A stretch of DNA of 64,000 nt from Polaromonas sp. (GTDB lineage: Bacteria; Pseudomonadota; Gammaproteobacteria; Burkholderiales; Burkholderiaceae_C), in the NCBI RefSeq assembly GCF_029945925.1, contig NZ_JAQSDN010000067.1, positions 1-64,000 on the forward strand, in the 5' to 3' direction. Both the position numbers and the translations under genes were made by a program. Positions 42,758-50,426 of the stretch are shown here, one piece after another. The notes beneath the pieces are model-generated. The model was not told the DNA's origin. It saw nothing but the letters and a program-made list of their open reading frames with translations, and ran no database searches. Each line of letters opens with the position of its first letter. Within the stretch, counting starts at the first letter, position 1.

Positions 42758-44440
42758 CTATGCACGGGGAAAGTCAGTATTGCTTCCCCACTGCTGCTTG
42801 GCCAAGGCCTTGGGCGCTCTTGCCGGGGCAGCCAGTCTCGCAGGAGCGGCAAATGACACTTGCGATGAGGCGCTATCCGCCAGCTTGAACACCGCCACGG
42901 TGCTGACCAGATCCTGCGCTTGGGTTTTCAGGCTGCTGGCTGCCGTTGCCATCTCTTCGACCAGCGCCGCATTCTGCTGCGTGGCCTGGTCCATTTGCGT
43001 CACGGCCTCGCCCACTTGCGCCACGCCCAGACTCTGCTCATTGCTGGCCGCGCTGATTTCACCCATGATGTCGGTGACCCGGCGGATCGAGCTCACCACT
43101 TCGGTCATGGTGACACCGGCCTGATCGACCAGCGCGGTGCCCTGCTCGACCCGCTGCACGCTGTCGCTGATCAACGTCTTGATTTCCTTGGCGGCATCGG
43201 CTGAACGACCGGCCAGGCTGCGCACTTCAGAGGCCACCACGGCAAAGCCGCGGCCCTGCTCGCCCGCTCTGGCCGCTTCCACCGCCGCATTGAGGGCCAG
43301 GATGTTGGTCTGGAACGCAATGCCGTCGATCACGCTGATGATGTCGGAAATCTTCCTGGACGAATCGTTGATGCCCTTCATGGTGCCCACCACCTGGGCC
43401 ACCACTTCGCCGCCCTTGACGGCCACAGTGGAGGCGCTGATAGCCAGCTGGTTGGCCTGTTTGGCGTTGTCGGCGTTTTGCTTGACGGTGGAGCTGAGTT
43501 CCTCCATCGAAGCGGCGGTTTCTTCCAGCGCGCTGGCCTGTTGCTCAGTGCGGGCGGAGAGATCGTTATTGCCCTGGGCAATCTCGGCGCTGGCGGTCGA
43601 TACGTTTTCGGAGCCTTGGCGCACCTGCCCCACAATGGTCCCGAAACTGTCACGCATGGATTTGATCGCATGCAGCAAGCTGGACTGGTCACCCGGCTTG
43701 AGCGTGATCTCTGCGCTCAGGTCACCGGCAGCGATTTGCTGCGTGATGCCGGCGGCATACTCGGGCTCGCCACCGAGCTGCTTGAGCAGGCTGAGTGTGA
43801 TCCAGAAGCCGAGCACAGCGGCTAGGGTGAGGGCAATCAGCGCGGCAGTCAGCAGCAGGTTGCGTCCGGTGGCATAGGCCGAGTCGGCTTGGGCCTGGGC
43901 GGCTTCCATTTCACTGTGCAGCAGGGCATCCAATTTTTTCAGCGCCCCCAGGTAGACAGCCTCGACGCTGAGCTGCGACTTCTCGTTGAGTGCAACGCGT
44001 GCAGCGTCGGTGTCACCATTCTTGACCGCTGCAACCGCCTTGTCGATGCCAGCACGGTAGGCCGTTTCGGCTGCTTCTATATCCTTCAATGCGGCGCGTG
44101 CCACGTCCTTGTCCAGCGCTTTGACGAGCAAGGTCTTGGTTTTTGCATTGTCTGCACGCACCTTGTCGGCCTGCTTGAGGTTGGCCTGAATCTGGTCACC
44201 CGTGTCAGACATCACGGCACGACCGAGTGCGCTCGTGATCTCGTGGGCCTGCGCGACCAGCTCCGCCGACAGCACGCTGGCGCGCGCTTCGTGTTCAAGC
44301 AGCGACTGCATCGACGTGTTGAGCGAATTCAGGCGCAGCACGCCAAAGCCCACACACAGCAGCAAGAGCAGGGCCAGGGCGCCAAAAGCGCCGCCTAGCC
44401 GCATGCCGATACCAACGCTTTTCATACGGTTCAGGTTCAT
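42758..44440 (-). CDS. methyl-accepting chemotaxis protein
   Basis: A 560-residue chemoreceptor. First membrane helix about residues 16-36, a periplasmic four-helix-bundle ligand domain (about 40-190), second helix about 194-219, a HAMP segment, then the cytoplasmic signalling domain with the hairpin tip around GEQGRGFAVVASEVRSLAGR. The start ATG at 44440 follows a G-rich site. It lies 78 nt downstream of the phosphate-type binding protein on the same strand, suggesting indirect ligand sensing (inference). Ligand unknown. Confidence 0.93.
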   Translation of the reverse strand: MNLNRMKSVGIGMRLGGAFGALALLLLLCVGFGVLRLNSLNTSMQSLLEHEARASVLSAELVAQAHEITSALGRAVMSDTGDQIQANLKQADKVRADNAKTKTLLVKALDKDVARAALKDIEAAETAYRAGIDKAVAAVKNGDTDAARVALNEKSQLSVEAVYLGALKKLDALLHSEMEAAQAQADSAYATGRNLLLTAALIALTLAAVLGFWITLSLLKQLGGEPEYAAGITQQIAAGDLSAEITLKPGDQSSLLHAIKSMRDSFGTIVGQVRQGSENVSTASAEIAQGNNDLSARTEQQASALEETAASMEELSSTVKQNADNAKQANQLAISASTVAVKGGEVVAQVVGTMKGINDSSRKISDIISVIDGIAFQTNILALNAAVEAARAGEQGRGFAVVASEVRSLAGRSADAAKEIKTLISDSVQRVEQGTALVDQAGVTMTEVVSSIRRVTDIMGEISAASNEQSLGVAQVGEAVTQMDQATQQNAALVEEMATAASSLKTQAQDLVSTVAVFKLADSASSQVSFAAPARLAAPARAPKALAKQQWGSNTDFPRA

Positions 44441-44518
44441 CACAACCCCCCCTTTGTTTGAGTTTTGTATTGGCATGCGCCCGCCCGTGGCGGCCGCATG
44501 CTGCGAAATCACATCAGC

Positions 44519-45265
44519 TTATTTGGCTTCTTTGGCGTAGGCGTCGATCACGGCCTTGGCGGCCGGCTTCGGTGCGCCCACCGTGGCCAGGGCTAGCGGA
44601 CGCTCAAACTTTTTGCTGTCGATGGCCTTGGTCTTGCCAGCTTCGACAAAATTCCTGCCGACACCGGCGATTGCCGCTTCGTCAGTTGCCACCAATTCAG
44701 CCGCACGTTTGATCGAGGTCTGCGCCTTCAGACCGGGGCCGTACTCCGCGCCGCCCATCACCAGCTTCTTGATCAGCGCGCGCGTGCCAGCAGTGGGGCC
44801 TTCGCCATACACAACGATAGCCTTGTCCTTGCCGCCCACCTCTTTCCAGTTGGCGATCTTGCCGGTGAGGATGTCACGCAGTTGCTCAGGTGTCAGCTTG
44901 CCGACCGGGTTGTTGGGGTGCACGATGAACACAAGTTCGGCCTTCTTCAACACGAAGAACTGCACGGTCTTGGGATCGATCTTGGTGCCGGCCACCTCTG
45001 CCAATGGGCCCGCCACATCCATCGGCTCCGACACCATGGCGATGTCGGCGGCGCCGCTGGCCAGGTCTGCCAGGCCCTTGCCGGAATTGGAGCTGACGAT
45101 TTGCAGGGTGTGGCCGGTGCTCTTCTCAACGGCGGCTTTGCCCGATGAAACAAAGTCGGCGAACACCGTGCCTGCGCCTGAGATTTTGACGGTGTCGGCC
45201 AGGGCGCCTCCAGCCAGCATGGCCAGGGCGAGGGGGATGGCGCTGAGGGTCAGTTTCTTTTTCAT
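44519..45265 (-). CDS. phosphate ABC transporter binding protein-like (PstS family)
   Basis: A 248-residue periplasmic protein with signal peptide (MKKKLTLSAIPLALAM, cleavage near ALA at about 23). The mature part begins VKISGAGTVFADFVSSG and has SSNSGKGLADLASGAADIAM and GEGPTAGTRALIKK, the PBP-like-2 family pattern of PstS, including the GAGT and GTRA anion loops. It is shorter than canonical PstS. No pstCAB genes are near, so transport is not implied; the next gene is a chemoreceptor. Confidence 0.82.
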   Translation of the reverse strand: MKKKLTLSAIPLALAMLAGGALADTVKISGAGTVFADFVSSGKAAVEKSTGHTLQIVSSNSGKGLADLASGAADIAMVSEPMDVAGPLAEVAGTKIDPKTVQFFVLKKAELVFIVHPNNPVGKLTPEQLRDILTGKIANWKEVGGKDKAIVVYGEGPTAGTRALIKKLVMGGAEYGPGLKAQTSIKRAAELVATDEAAIAGVGRNFVEAGKTKAIDSKKFERPLALATVGAPKPAAKAVIDAYAKEAK

Positions 45266-45472
45266 GGGTAATTTCCTTGGTCAGGTTGAGGGAACTGGTA
45301 AAACGGACAAAAAAGCAAATGCAAATACGCGCGCCGACAGCGGTTAACAAAAGTACCCGGGGGGGTATTTGTGATGCTCTCAGGGCTTATCGGCACTCAC
45401 CGTGACTTTCTGCAGGGTTAGGTCAAAAAAATTTCCCCGTCATCCCCGCCGGCTTTGGCTGATCCGCGTCGA

Positions 45473-45533
45473 GTTACCGAAAAATTGATAGCTGCTTGCG
45501 CATACCCCATAAGGGCTGGAGGCCGAAAAGGCT
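45473..45533 (+). repeat. dispersed repeat family A, copy 9
   Basis: GATAGCTGCTTGCGC, then TAAGGGCTGGAGGCC; the first arm of the palindrome is degenerate. Confidence 0.75.
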
Positions 45534-45674
45534 GATAACCCTCGCTCGGCCAGAGGGGGCAGCACCGGAACGCAACATGGACCGGCCCGGCACCACCCAC
45601 CGCGCGTAGGCTTTGAACTTGCGCCAACCCCGGTGTGGCAGGCAGGAACTGGCGGATGCACTGCTTGTTAGTGG

Positions 45675-45730
45675 CAAAATCGGACGTCAGCCCTTTCCGG
45701 ACGGGCGCAGGCAGCTATTCAATCGATAGC
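45675..45730 (-). repeat. dispersed repeat family A, copy 10
   Basis: On the minus strand GCTATCGATTGAATAGC, TGCCTGCGC and AAAGGGCTGACGTCC, ending ATTTTG. It is inverted relative to copy 9. Confidence 0.75.
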
Positions 45731-45797
45731 AGCCTGATGGCTGCCGGTGCATGCCGCGGCTTGCCTACAATGGGCGGCAAAGCAAGGAACCTTCCGA

Positions 45798-46370
45798 ATG
45801 AGCATCAAAAGCGACAAATGGATACGCCGCATGGCCGAGACCACCGGCATGATCGAACCCTTCGAGCCGGGCCAGATCCGCGAAAGCGAAGGCAGGAAGA
45901 TCATCAGCTACGGCACCAGCAGCTACGGCTACGACATCCGCTGTGCGCCCGAGTTCAAGGTTTTCACCAACATCCACAGTACGGTGGTCGACCCGAAAAA
46001 CTTCGATGAAAAGAGTTTTGTCGACTTCCACGGCGACAGCTGCATCATCCCGCCCAACAGCTTCGCGCTGGCCCGCACGCTGGAGTACTTCCGCATCCCG
46101 CGCAACGTGCTGACCATCTGCCTGGGCAAAAGCACCTACGCGCGCTGCGGCATCATCGTCAACGTCACGCCTTTCGAGCCCGAATGGGAAGGGTATGTGA
46201 CGCTGGAGTTCTCCAACACCACCCCGTTGCCCGCGAGGATTTACGCGGGCGAAGGCTGCGCACAGGTGTTGTTTTTCGAGAGCGATCCCGACGACGTCTG
46301 CGAAGTCAGCTACAAGGACCGCGGCGGCAAGTACCAGGGCCAGGTCGGGGTGACGTTGCCCAAGGCCTAG
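45798..46370 (+). CDS. dcd: dCTP deaminase
   Basis: A 190-residue trimeric enzyme converting dCTP to dUTP for thymidylate synthesis. Family blocks: MSIKSDKWIRRM start, SYGTSSYGYDIR, LGKSTYARCGI with the catalytic serine/arginine region, VNVTPFEPEWEGYVTLEFSN with the catalytic glutamate, and GKYQGQ near the C-terminus. AAGGAA precedes the ATG by 8 nt. The TAG stop is also the first three bases of a small inverted-repeat element. Confidence 0.97.
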   Translation: MSIKSDKWIRRMAETTGMIEPFEPGQIRESEGRKIISYGTSSYGYDIRCAPEFKVFTNIHSTVVDPKNFDEKSFVDFHGDSCIIPPNSFALARTLEYFRIPRNVLTICLGKSTYARCGIIVNVTPFEPEWEGYVTLEFSNTTPLPARIYAGEGCAQVLFFESDPDDVCEVSYKDRGGKYQGQVGVTLPKA

Positions 46371-46532
46371 TACTGCAACCCGAAAATATCGAAACATGAA
46401 AGCGCGCCTTCGCACCCGTGGCGGCGTTGCAATCCTTGCGAAGGCGCACAGCCTTCGCTGCGGCTTGCGCCTTGCCCTGGGCACGAAGTCATCACTTTCA
46501 TTTTGTTTCGCTACTTCCGTGCTGCAGTACTA
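46368..46532. mobile_element. small TA-bounded inverted-repeat element 1
   Basis: Bounded by the perfect 10-bp inverted repeat TAGTACTGCA (46368-46377) and TGCAGTACTA (46523-46532). Inside are GGCGGCGTTGCAA, a central palindrome GCGAAGGC-N5-GCCTTCGC (46438-46458) and TTGCGCCTTGCCCTG. The same internal order is in element 2. No coding capacity. TA at both ends would suit an IS630/Tc1-type origin (inference). Confidence 0.65.
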
Positions 46533-46693
46533 GTGCAGTGTTGCACGCTATCTGGAGCATAAAACCGCGTCTTTTTCGCCATGGCGGCGTTGCAAATCCG
46601 CGCGATACCCAGGGTATCGCTGTGGTTTGCGCCTTGCCCTGACCCAAAATCCATCGCTTTTATTTGTTCCATCAAGCATGCAACACTGCAATA
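46531..46693. mobile_element. small TA-bounded inverted-repeat element 2
   Basis: Bounded by TAGTGCAGTGTTGCA (46531-46545) and TGCAACACTGCAATA (46679-46693), 14 of 15 complementary. It shares TA with element 1. Interior: GGCGGCGTTGCAA, palindrome GCGATACCC-A-GGGTATCGC (46602-46620) and TTGCGCCTTGCCCTG. Confidence 0.65.
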
Positions 46694-46850
46694 GCTCTAT
46701 ACCTATCCGACGCGGATGCGGGCGGTGGTGGAAAAACTTCTTACTTTTCACCGAGGGACCGATGTTGAAGGCCAGCCAAGTCGGGGGGGGGGTCGAGATG
46801 GCCACGCCGGTGGTTGTCAATCAGGAAGCCAGGAAGCGCTTGCATCAATG

Positions 46851-46878
46851 AAAAAAGCTGACAGTGTCAGCTTTTTTT
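46851..46878. terminator. bidirectional rho-independent terminator
   Basis: GCTGAC and GTCAGC pair around AGT, flanked by six A on one side and seven T on the other, so it can act on both strands. It lies 42 nt beyond the end of the minus-strand universal stress protein gene. Confidence 0.8.
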
Positions 46879-46919
46879 GTCTGGTGGCGCGTTACGGCCT
46901 GGCGTGCTGCAGTCTCCGT

Positions 46920-47342
46920 CTATTTGACCAGCAGCACCGGAATTTCGCTGTCGGTGACCACGCGCTGGGCCACGCTGCCCATGACGGCGCGGCCGAGAAT
47001 ACCGTGGCCGTGTGTCCCCATGACAATCATGTGGGCCTTTTCGCGTTTGGCGGCACGCACCACTTCAGTCGCTGGTGATCCGGCGACCCAGACCGTGCGG
47101 TACTGCAGATTGTGCCGCTTGAGGAAGCGCTCGATGGGGTCCAGCACTTTTTTGGCCTCGTCCTCGTAGTAGGAGTTGACGGTGCTCGCACCCACCATGC
47201 CCTTGACACGCGGAGGAACGGGCGGCTGGACGTTGAGCACCACCACTTCATCCTCGGGACCGGCCAGGCTTTCGTGCGTGACGAGAAAAGCCAGGGCCTT
47301 TTTGGTGTATTTGCTGCCGTCAGCGGCGAACAGGACTTTCAT
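46920..47342 (-). CDS. universal stress protein
   Basis: A 140-residue UspA-family protein. Typical nucleotide-binding layout: VLFAADGSKYTKKAL at the N-terminus, and GTHGHGILGRAVMGSVAQRVV (G-2x-G-9x-G-S type ATP loop) at 109-129. A hydrophilic insertion around 50-70 carries a YYEDEA segment. AAGGAG precedes the ATG. It is 44 nt downstream of another Usp gene, probably one operon under the FNR-type site at 47892. Confidence 0.92.
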   Translation of the reverse strand: MKVLFAADGSKYTKKALAFLVTHESLAGPEDEVVVLNVQPPVPPRVKGMVGASTVNSYYEDEAKKVLDPIERFLKRHNLQYRTVWVAGSPATEVVRAAKREKAHMIVMGTHGHGILGRAVMGSVAQRVVTDSEIPVLLVK

Positions 47343-47386
47343 TATTTCTCCTTGTGCTGGATAAAAACCGGTTTTGAAAAACCAGT

Positions 47387-47830
47387 TTAGCGCAACACCA
47401 GCACGGGAACGCTGCTGTGTGTCAGTACATGCTGGGTTTCGCTGCCCAGTAGGACGCGTTTGATGCCCTTGCGGCCATGCGAGGCCATGACGATGAGGTC
47501 GCATTTGTGTTTTTTCGCGGCCGAGATGATGGACTCGGCCACCAGGTCGGAGCGTGCGACGACAGCCTTGGCCTTGAGGCCTTCGCCCTGTGCCTGCAGC
47601 TGCACCGCATCTACCACGGCCTGGCCCTTGTCGGCCCATTGCTTCTCGGTACGGGCCACGTCCTGCGCTGAAATCGTGATGCCGCCTTCGAAATAGCTGA
47701 CCGGGTAACGCGGCACCACATATAGCGCGACCAGTTCGGCACCGACGACGCCGGCCAGATCAATGGCGCTGCGCACGGCTTTTTTTGAGAGTGTGGAACC
47801 ATCGGTGGCGACGAGGATGCGTTTGTACAT
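47387..47830 (-). CDS. universal stress protein
   Basis: A 147-residue UspA protein with ILVATDGSTLSKKAV at the N-terminus and the ATP loop ASHGRKGIKRVLLGSETQHVL near 116-136. GGAG lies upstream of the ATG. It is divergent from ccoI. The FNR-type site 62 nt upstream of its start suggests induction under low oxygen. Confidence 0.92.
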   Translation of the reverse strand: MYKRILVATDGSTLSKKAVRSAIDLAGVVGAELVALYVVPRYPVSYFEGGITISAQDVARTEKQWADKGQAVVDAVQLQAQGEGLKAKAVVARSDLVAESIISAAKKHKCDLIVMASHGRKGIKRVLLGSETQHVLTHSSVPVLVLR

Positions 47831-47891
47831 GGCGGGGTCTCCTGGGGTTGATGCGAGGCTTGCAGCTTAGGCTGGCGATCGTCCGGCACGC

Positions 47892-47905
47892 TTGATCCAT
47901 GTCAA
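47892..47905. promoter_or_regulatory. FNR-type binding site
   Basis: TTGATCCATGTCAA, one base from the consensus TTGAT-N4-ATCAA. It sits in the 108-nt spacer between the Usp gene and ccoI, 34 nt before the ccoI start, so it could serve both. Confidence 0.75.
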
Positions 47906-47938
47906 GCGGGTGTTACCGGGGCAGGGTAGGCTTGCCCC

Positions 47939-50212
47939 ATGCACACTGCCACCCTCGATACCGGCGCCGCGCAACGGGCCTTGCGCTGGTCCGCTCTGGA
48001 CGAGCGCGCCGAATGGGAGGGCTTCAGCCGGCCGTTGCCCGGGCGCGCGGACCTGTGGGAGTCCTACCTCGCGATCGAGGGCATGCATTGCGCAGCCTGC
48101 TCGCTCACGGTGGAGGAGGTGCTGCAAAAGCTTCCCGGCGTGGACAACGTGCAGGTCAACGGCGCCAGCGCGGTGGCCCGTGTGGCCTGGGCGCCCGGCC
48201 AGGGCCGGCCCTCGGCCTGGCTGGCCGCGCTGCAGCGGGCCGGTTATGGTGCGCTGCCCGCCGGCGACATGCTGGCTGCGGCGCCGCGCATCCAGGCCCA
48301 GCGCATGATGCTCTGGCGCTGGCTGGTGGCGGGCTTTTGCATGATGCAGGTCATGATGTACGCCTTTCCGGCCTATATCGCCGAGCCGGGTGACATCTCG
48401 TCCGAAGCCCAGAGCCTGCTGCGCTGGGCTTCCTGGGTGCTGACCCTGCCGGTCGTGCTGTTTTCCTGCTGGCCGTTTTTCTCTTCAGCGCTGCGTGATC
48501 TGCGCAACCGGCGTGTCGGCATGGACGTGCCGGTGGCACTGGGCATTCTCATTGCGTTCGGTGCCAGCTCGGCCGCCACCTTCGATCCGGCTTCGCGCTG
48601 GGGCGCAGAGGTCTGGTACGACTCGGTCACCATGTTTGTGTTCTTCCTGCTCTCTGGACGCCTGCTGGAGCAGCGCCTGCGTGACCGCACCGCCGGCTCG
48701 CTCGAGGCGCTGATGCGCAGCCTGCCCGACGGCGTGGAGCGCCAGGGGGCTGACGGCACCTTCGAGCGTGTGGCCGTGCGCCGCCTTGTGCCGGGTGACC
48801 TGATCCGCCTGCTGCCCGGTGACGTGATTCCGGCCGACGGCACGGTGACGGCCGGCGAGAGCCAGGTCGATGAAGCCCTGCTCACCGGCGAGTCCACGCC
48901 GCTGCAGCGCCGCGTCGGCAGCGCGGTCATTGCCGGCAGCCATAACCTGAACGGCATGCTGCTGGTGCGGGTGGAGCGCGCAGGTAGCGAGACGCGTTAT
49001 GCCGCCATGGTGGCCCTCATGGAGCAGGCTTCGGTGCAGAAGCCGCGGCTGGCGCGAATCGCCGACCGCATCGCCGGGCCTTTTGTGGTGATGGTTTTGC
49101 TGGCCAGTGCTGCCGCGGCGCTCTGGTGGTGGCCAACCGACCCGGTGCACGCGATCAGCGTGGCCGTGGCGGTGCTGATTGTGACCTGTCCCTGCGCGCT
49201 CTCGCTTGCCACCCCGGCGGCGACGCTGGCCGCTGCCGGTGCTTTGGCGCGGCGGGGTGTGCTGGTGCGCCGCCTGGAGGCGCTGGAGAGCTGCGCCATG
49301 GTGGACACAGTGGTGTTCGACAAGACCGGCACGCTGACTGAAGACCGCATGGCGGTGACTGTCAGCCGGACCCGCGAGGGCACCCCTGCCGCGCAGGTTC
49401 TGTCGCTGGCGGCTGCGCTGGCGCAGCATTCCCTGCACCCACTGTCGCGTGCCATTGTCCAGGCGGCGGGATCCGTGCCGGAGTCTGCTGTGGATGTCAC
49501 CGAAGTTTCCGGCCAGGGTTTACAGGGCCATGTCGCGGCCGGCACTGGCGGGACACCGCACGGCATGCGCCTCGGATCGGCCGCGTTTTGCGGGGCGCCG
49601 GCCGATGTCCAGGCCGCGGGCGGCCCGCAGGTGCATCTGTCGGATGAACAAGGCTGGCTCGCCAGTTTTGAGATGGATGAGGCTTTGCGGCCAGACGCCA
49701 GGCCGGCGGTCGGGGCGCTGCACGCCCTGGGCCTGCAGGTGCAACTGCTTTCCGGCGACCTGGTGGCCGCCGTCTCCCGCCTGGCTGCGCGCGCGGGCAT
49801 CGACAAGGCGTTCGGACAGCGCACGCCGGAAGGCAAGCTGGCCTATGTGCGCGAGTTGCAGCGGCAGGGCCGGCGCGTTGCCATGGTCGGCGACGGCATG
49901 AACGACGGGCCGGTGCTGGCCTGTGCCGATGTGTCGGTCGCCATGGGCCAGGCCGTGCCGCTGGCGCAGGCCAAATCCGACTTTATCGTGCTGGGTGGCC
50001 AGCTGGCTGCGGTGTCTGCATTGCTGCAGCATGCGCGCCGTACCCGCGCCATCGTGCGCCAGAACCTGCTGTGGGCGGCCCTTTACAACGCCGTGTGTGT
50101 GCCCCTGGCCATTCTCGGCTTCATGCCGCCCTGGCTGGCCGGACTGGGCATGGCCGCCAGTTCGCTGCTGGTGGTACTCAATTCAGCCCGGCTGGCCCGT
50201 ATGCCGGGATAA
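47939..50212 (+). CDS. ccoI: copper-translocating P-type ATPase for cbb3 oxidase assembly
   Basis: A 757-residue P1B-type ATPase. Motifs: N-terminal metal-binding GMHCAAC (48-54), TGES actuator loop, membrane CPC (in VTCPCALS), DKTGTLT phosphorylation site, and GDGMNDGP hinge. It delivers copper across the membrane to the CcoN active site. Gene order, with ccoS and ccoNOQP directly downstream, identifies it as CcoI/CtpA rather than a copper-detoxifying exporter. Confidence 0.95.
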   Translation: MHTATLDTGAAQRALRWSALDERAEWEGFSRPLPGRADLWESYLAIEGMHCAACSLTVEEVLQKLPGVDNVQVNGASAVARVAWAPGQGRPSAWLAALQRAGYGALPAGDMLAAAPRIQAQRMMLWRWLVAGFCMMQVMMYAFPAYIAEPGDISSEAQSLLRWASWVLTLPVVLFSCWPFFSSALRDLRNRRVGMDVPVALGILIAFGASSAATFDPASRWGAEVWYDSVTMFVFFLLSGRLLEQRLRDRTAGSLEALMRSLPDGVERQGADGTFERVAVRRLVPGDLIRLLPGDVIPADGTVTAGESQVDEALLTGESTPLQRRVGSAVIAGSHNLNGMLLVRVERAGSETRYAAMVALMEQASVQKPRLARIADRIAGPFVVMVLLASAAAALWWWPTDPVHAISVAVAVLIVTCPCALSLATPAATLAAAGALARRGVLVRRLEALESCAMVDTVVFDKTGTLTEDRMAVTVSRTREGTPAAQVLSLAAALAQHSLHPLSRAIVQAAGSVPESAVDVTEVSGQGLQGHVAAGTGGTPHGMRLGSAAFCGAPADVQAAGGPQVHLSDEQGWLASFEMDEALRPDARPAVGALHALGLQVQLLSGDLVAAVSRLAARAGIDKAFGQRTPEGKLAYVRELQRQGRRVAMVGDGMNDGPVLACADVSVAMGQAVPLAQAKSDFIVLGGQLAAVSALLQHARRTRAIVRQNLLWAALYNAVCVPLAILGFMPPWLAGLGMAASSLLVVLNSARLARMPG

Positions 50213-50224
50213 TAGGATCATTCC

Positions 50225-50362
50225 ATGGACATTCTTTTTCTCTTGATTCCCCTGTCGGTCGGGCTGGCGTTGCTGATTATTGTTGCGCTGGCCTGGGCTG
50301 TCTGGCGCGGCCAGTTTGACTCCGTGGACGCCGAAGGTGAGCGCATTCTTCGATCGGATTGA
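50225..50362 (+). CDS. ccoS: cbb3 oxidase assembly protein CcoS
   Basis: A 45-residue small protein: MDILFLLIPLSVGLALLI and further to about residue 27 make one membrane helix, followed by WRGQFDSVDAEGERIL. This FDD/FDS-type tail is the CcoS signature. It starts 12 nt after ccoI. Needed for cofactor insertion into cbb3 oxidase in other species. Confidence 0.93.
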   Translation: MDILFLLIPLSVGLALLIIVALAWAVWRGQFDSVDAEGERILRSD

Positions 50363-50372
50363 CTTGTATCAA
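50359..50372. promoter_or_regulatory. FNR-type binding site upstream of ccoN
   Basis: TTGACTTGTATCAA, matching TTGAY-N4-ATCAA. It begins inside the ccoS stop codon region and lies 55 nt before the ccoN start, a suitable distance for an activated promoter. It gives ccoNOQP its own low-oxygen promoter apart from ccoIS. Confidence 0.8.
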
Positions 50373-50426
50373 GCTCCGGCGTCATGCCAAAAGAGACACT
50401 ACTTACATCTCGACAATAGGTGACTC

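Larger units (their letters stand above)
45266..45797. other. intergenic region with two family A repeats
   Basis: No convincing gene in these 532 nt. It contains family A copies at 45473-45533 (plus strand, with TGCTTGCGC and TAAGGGCTGGAGGCC) and 45675-45730 (minus strand, GCTATCGATTGAATAGC palindrome). Presumably it also carries the promoters of the binding protein and dcd. Confidence 0.5.

Noticed and set aside
46368..46693. Integron attC sites or a small RNA gene
   Set aside because: There is no attC R-box pattern or integrase; terminal inverted repeats with TA ends fit MITE-like elements better. Transcription cannot be judged.
48351..49438. Antisense open frames opposite ccoI
   Set aside because: Arg/Gly/His-rich frames without domains; ccoI shows all P-type ATPase motifs.
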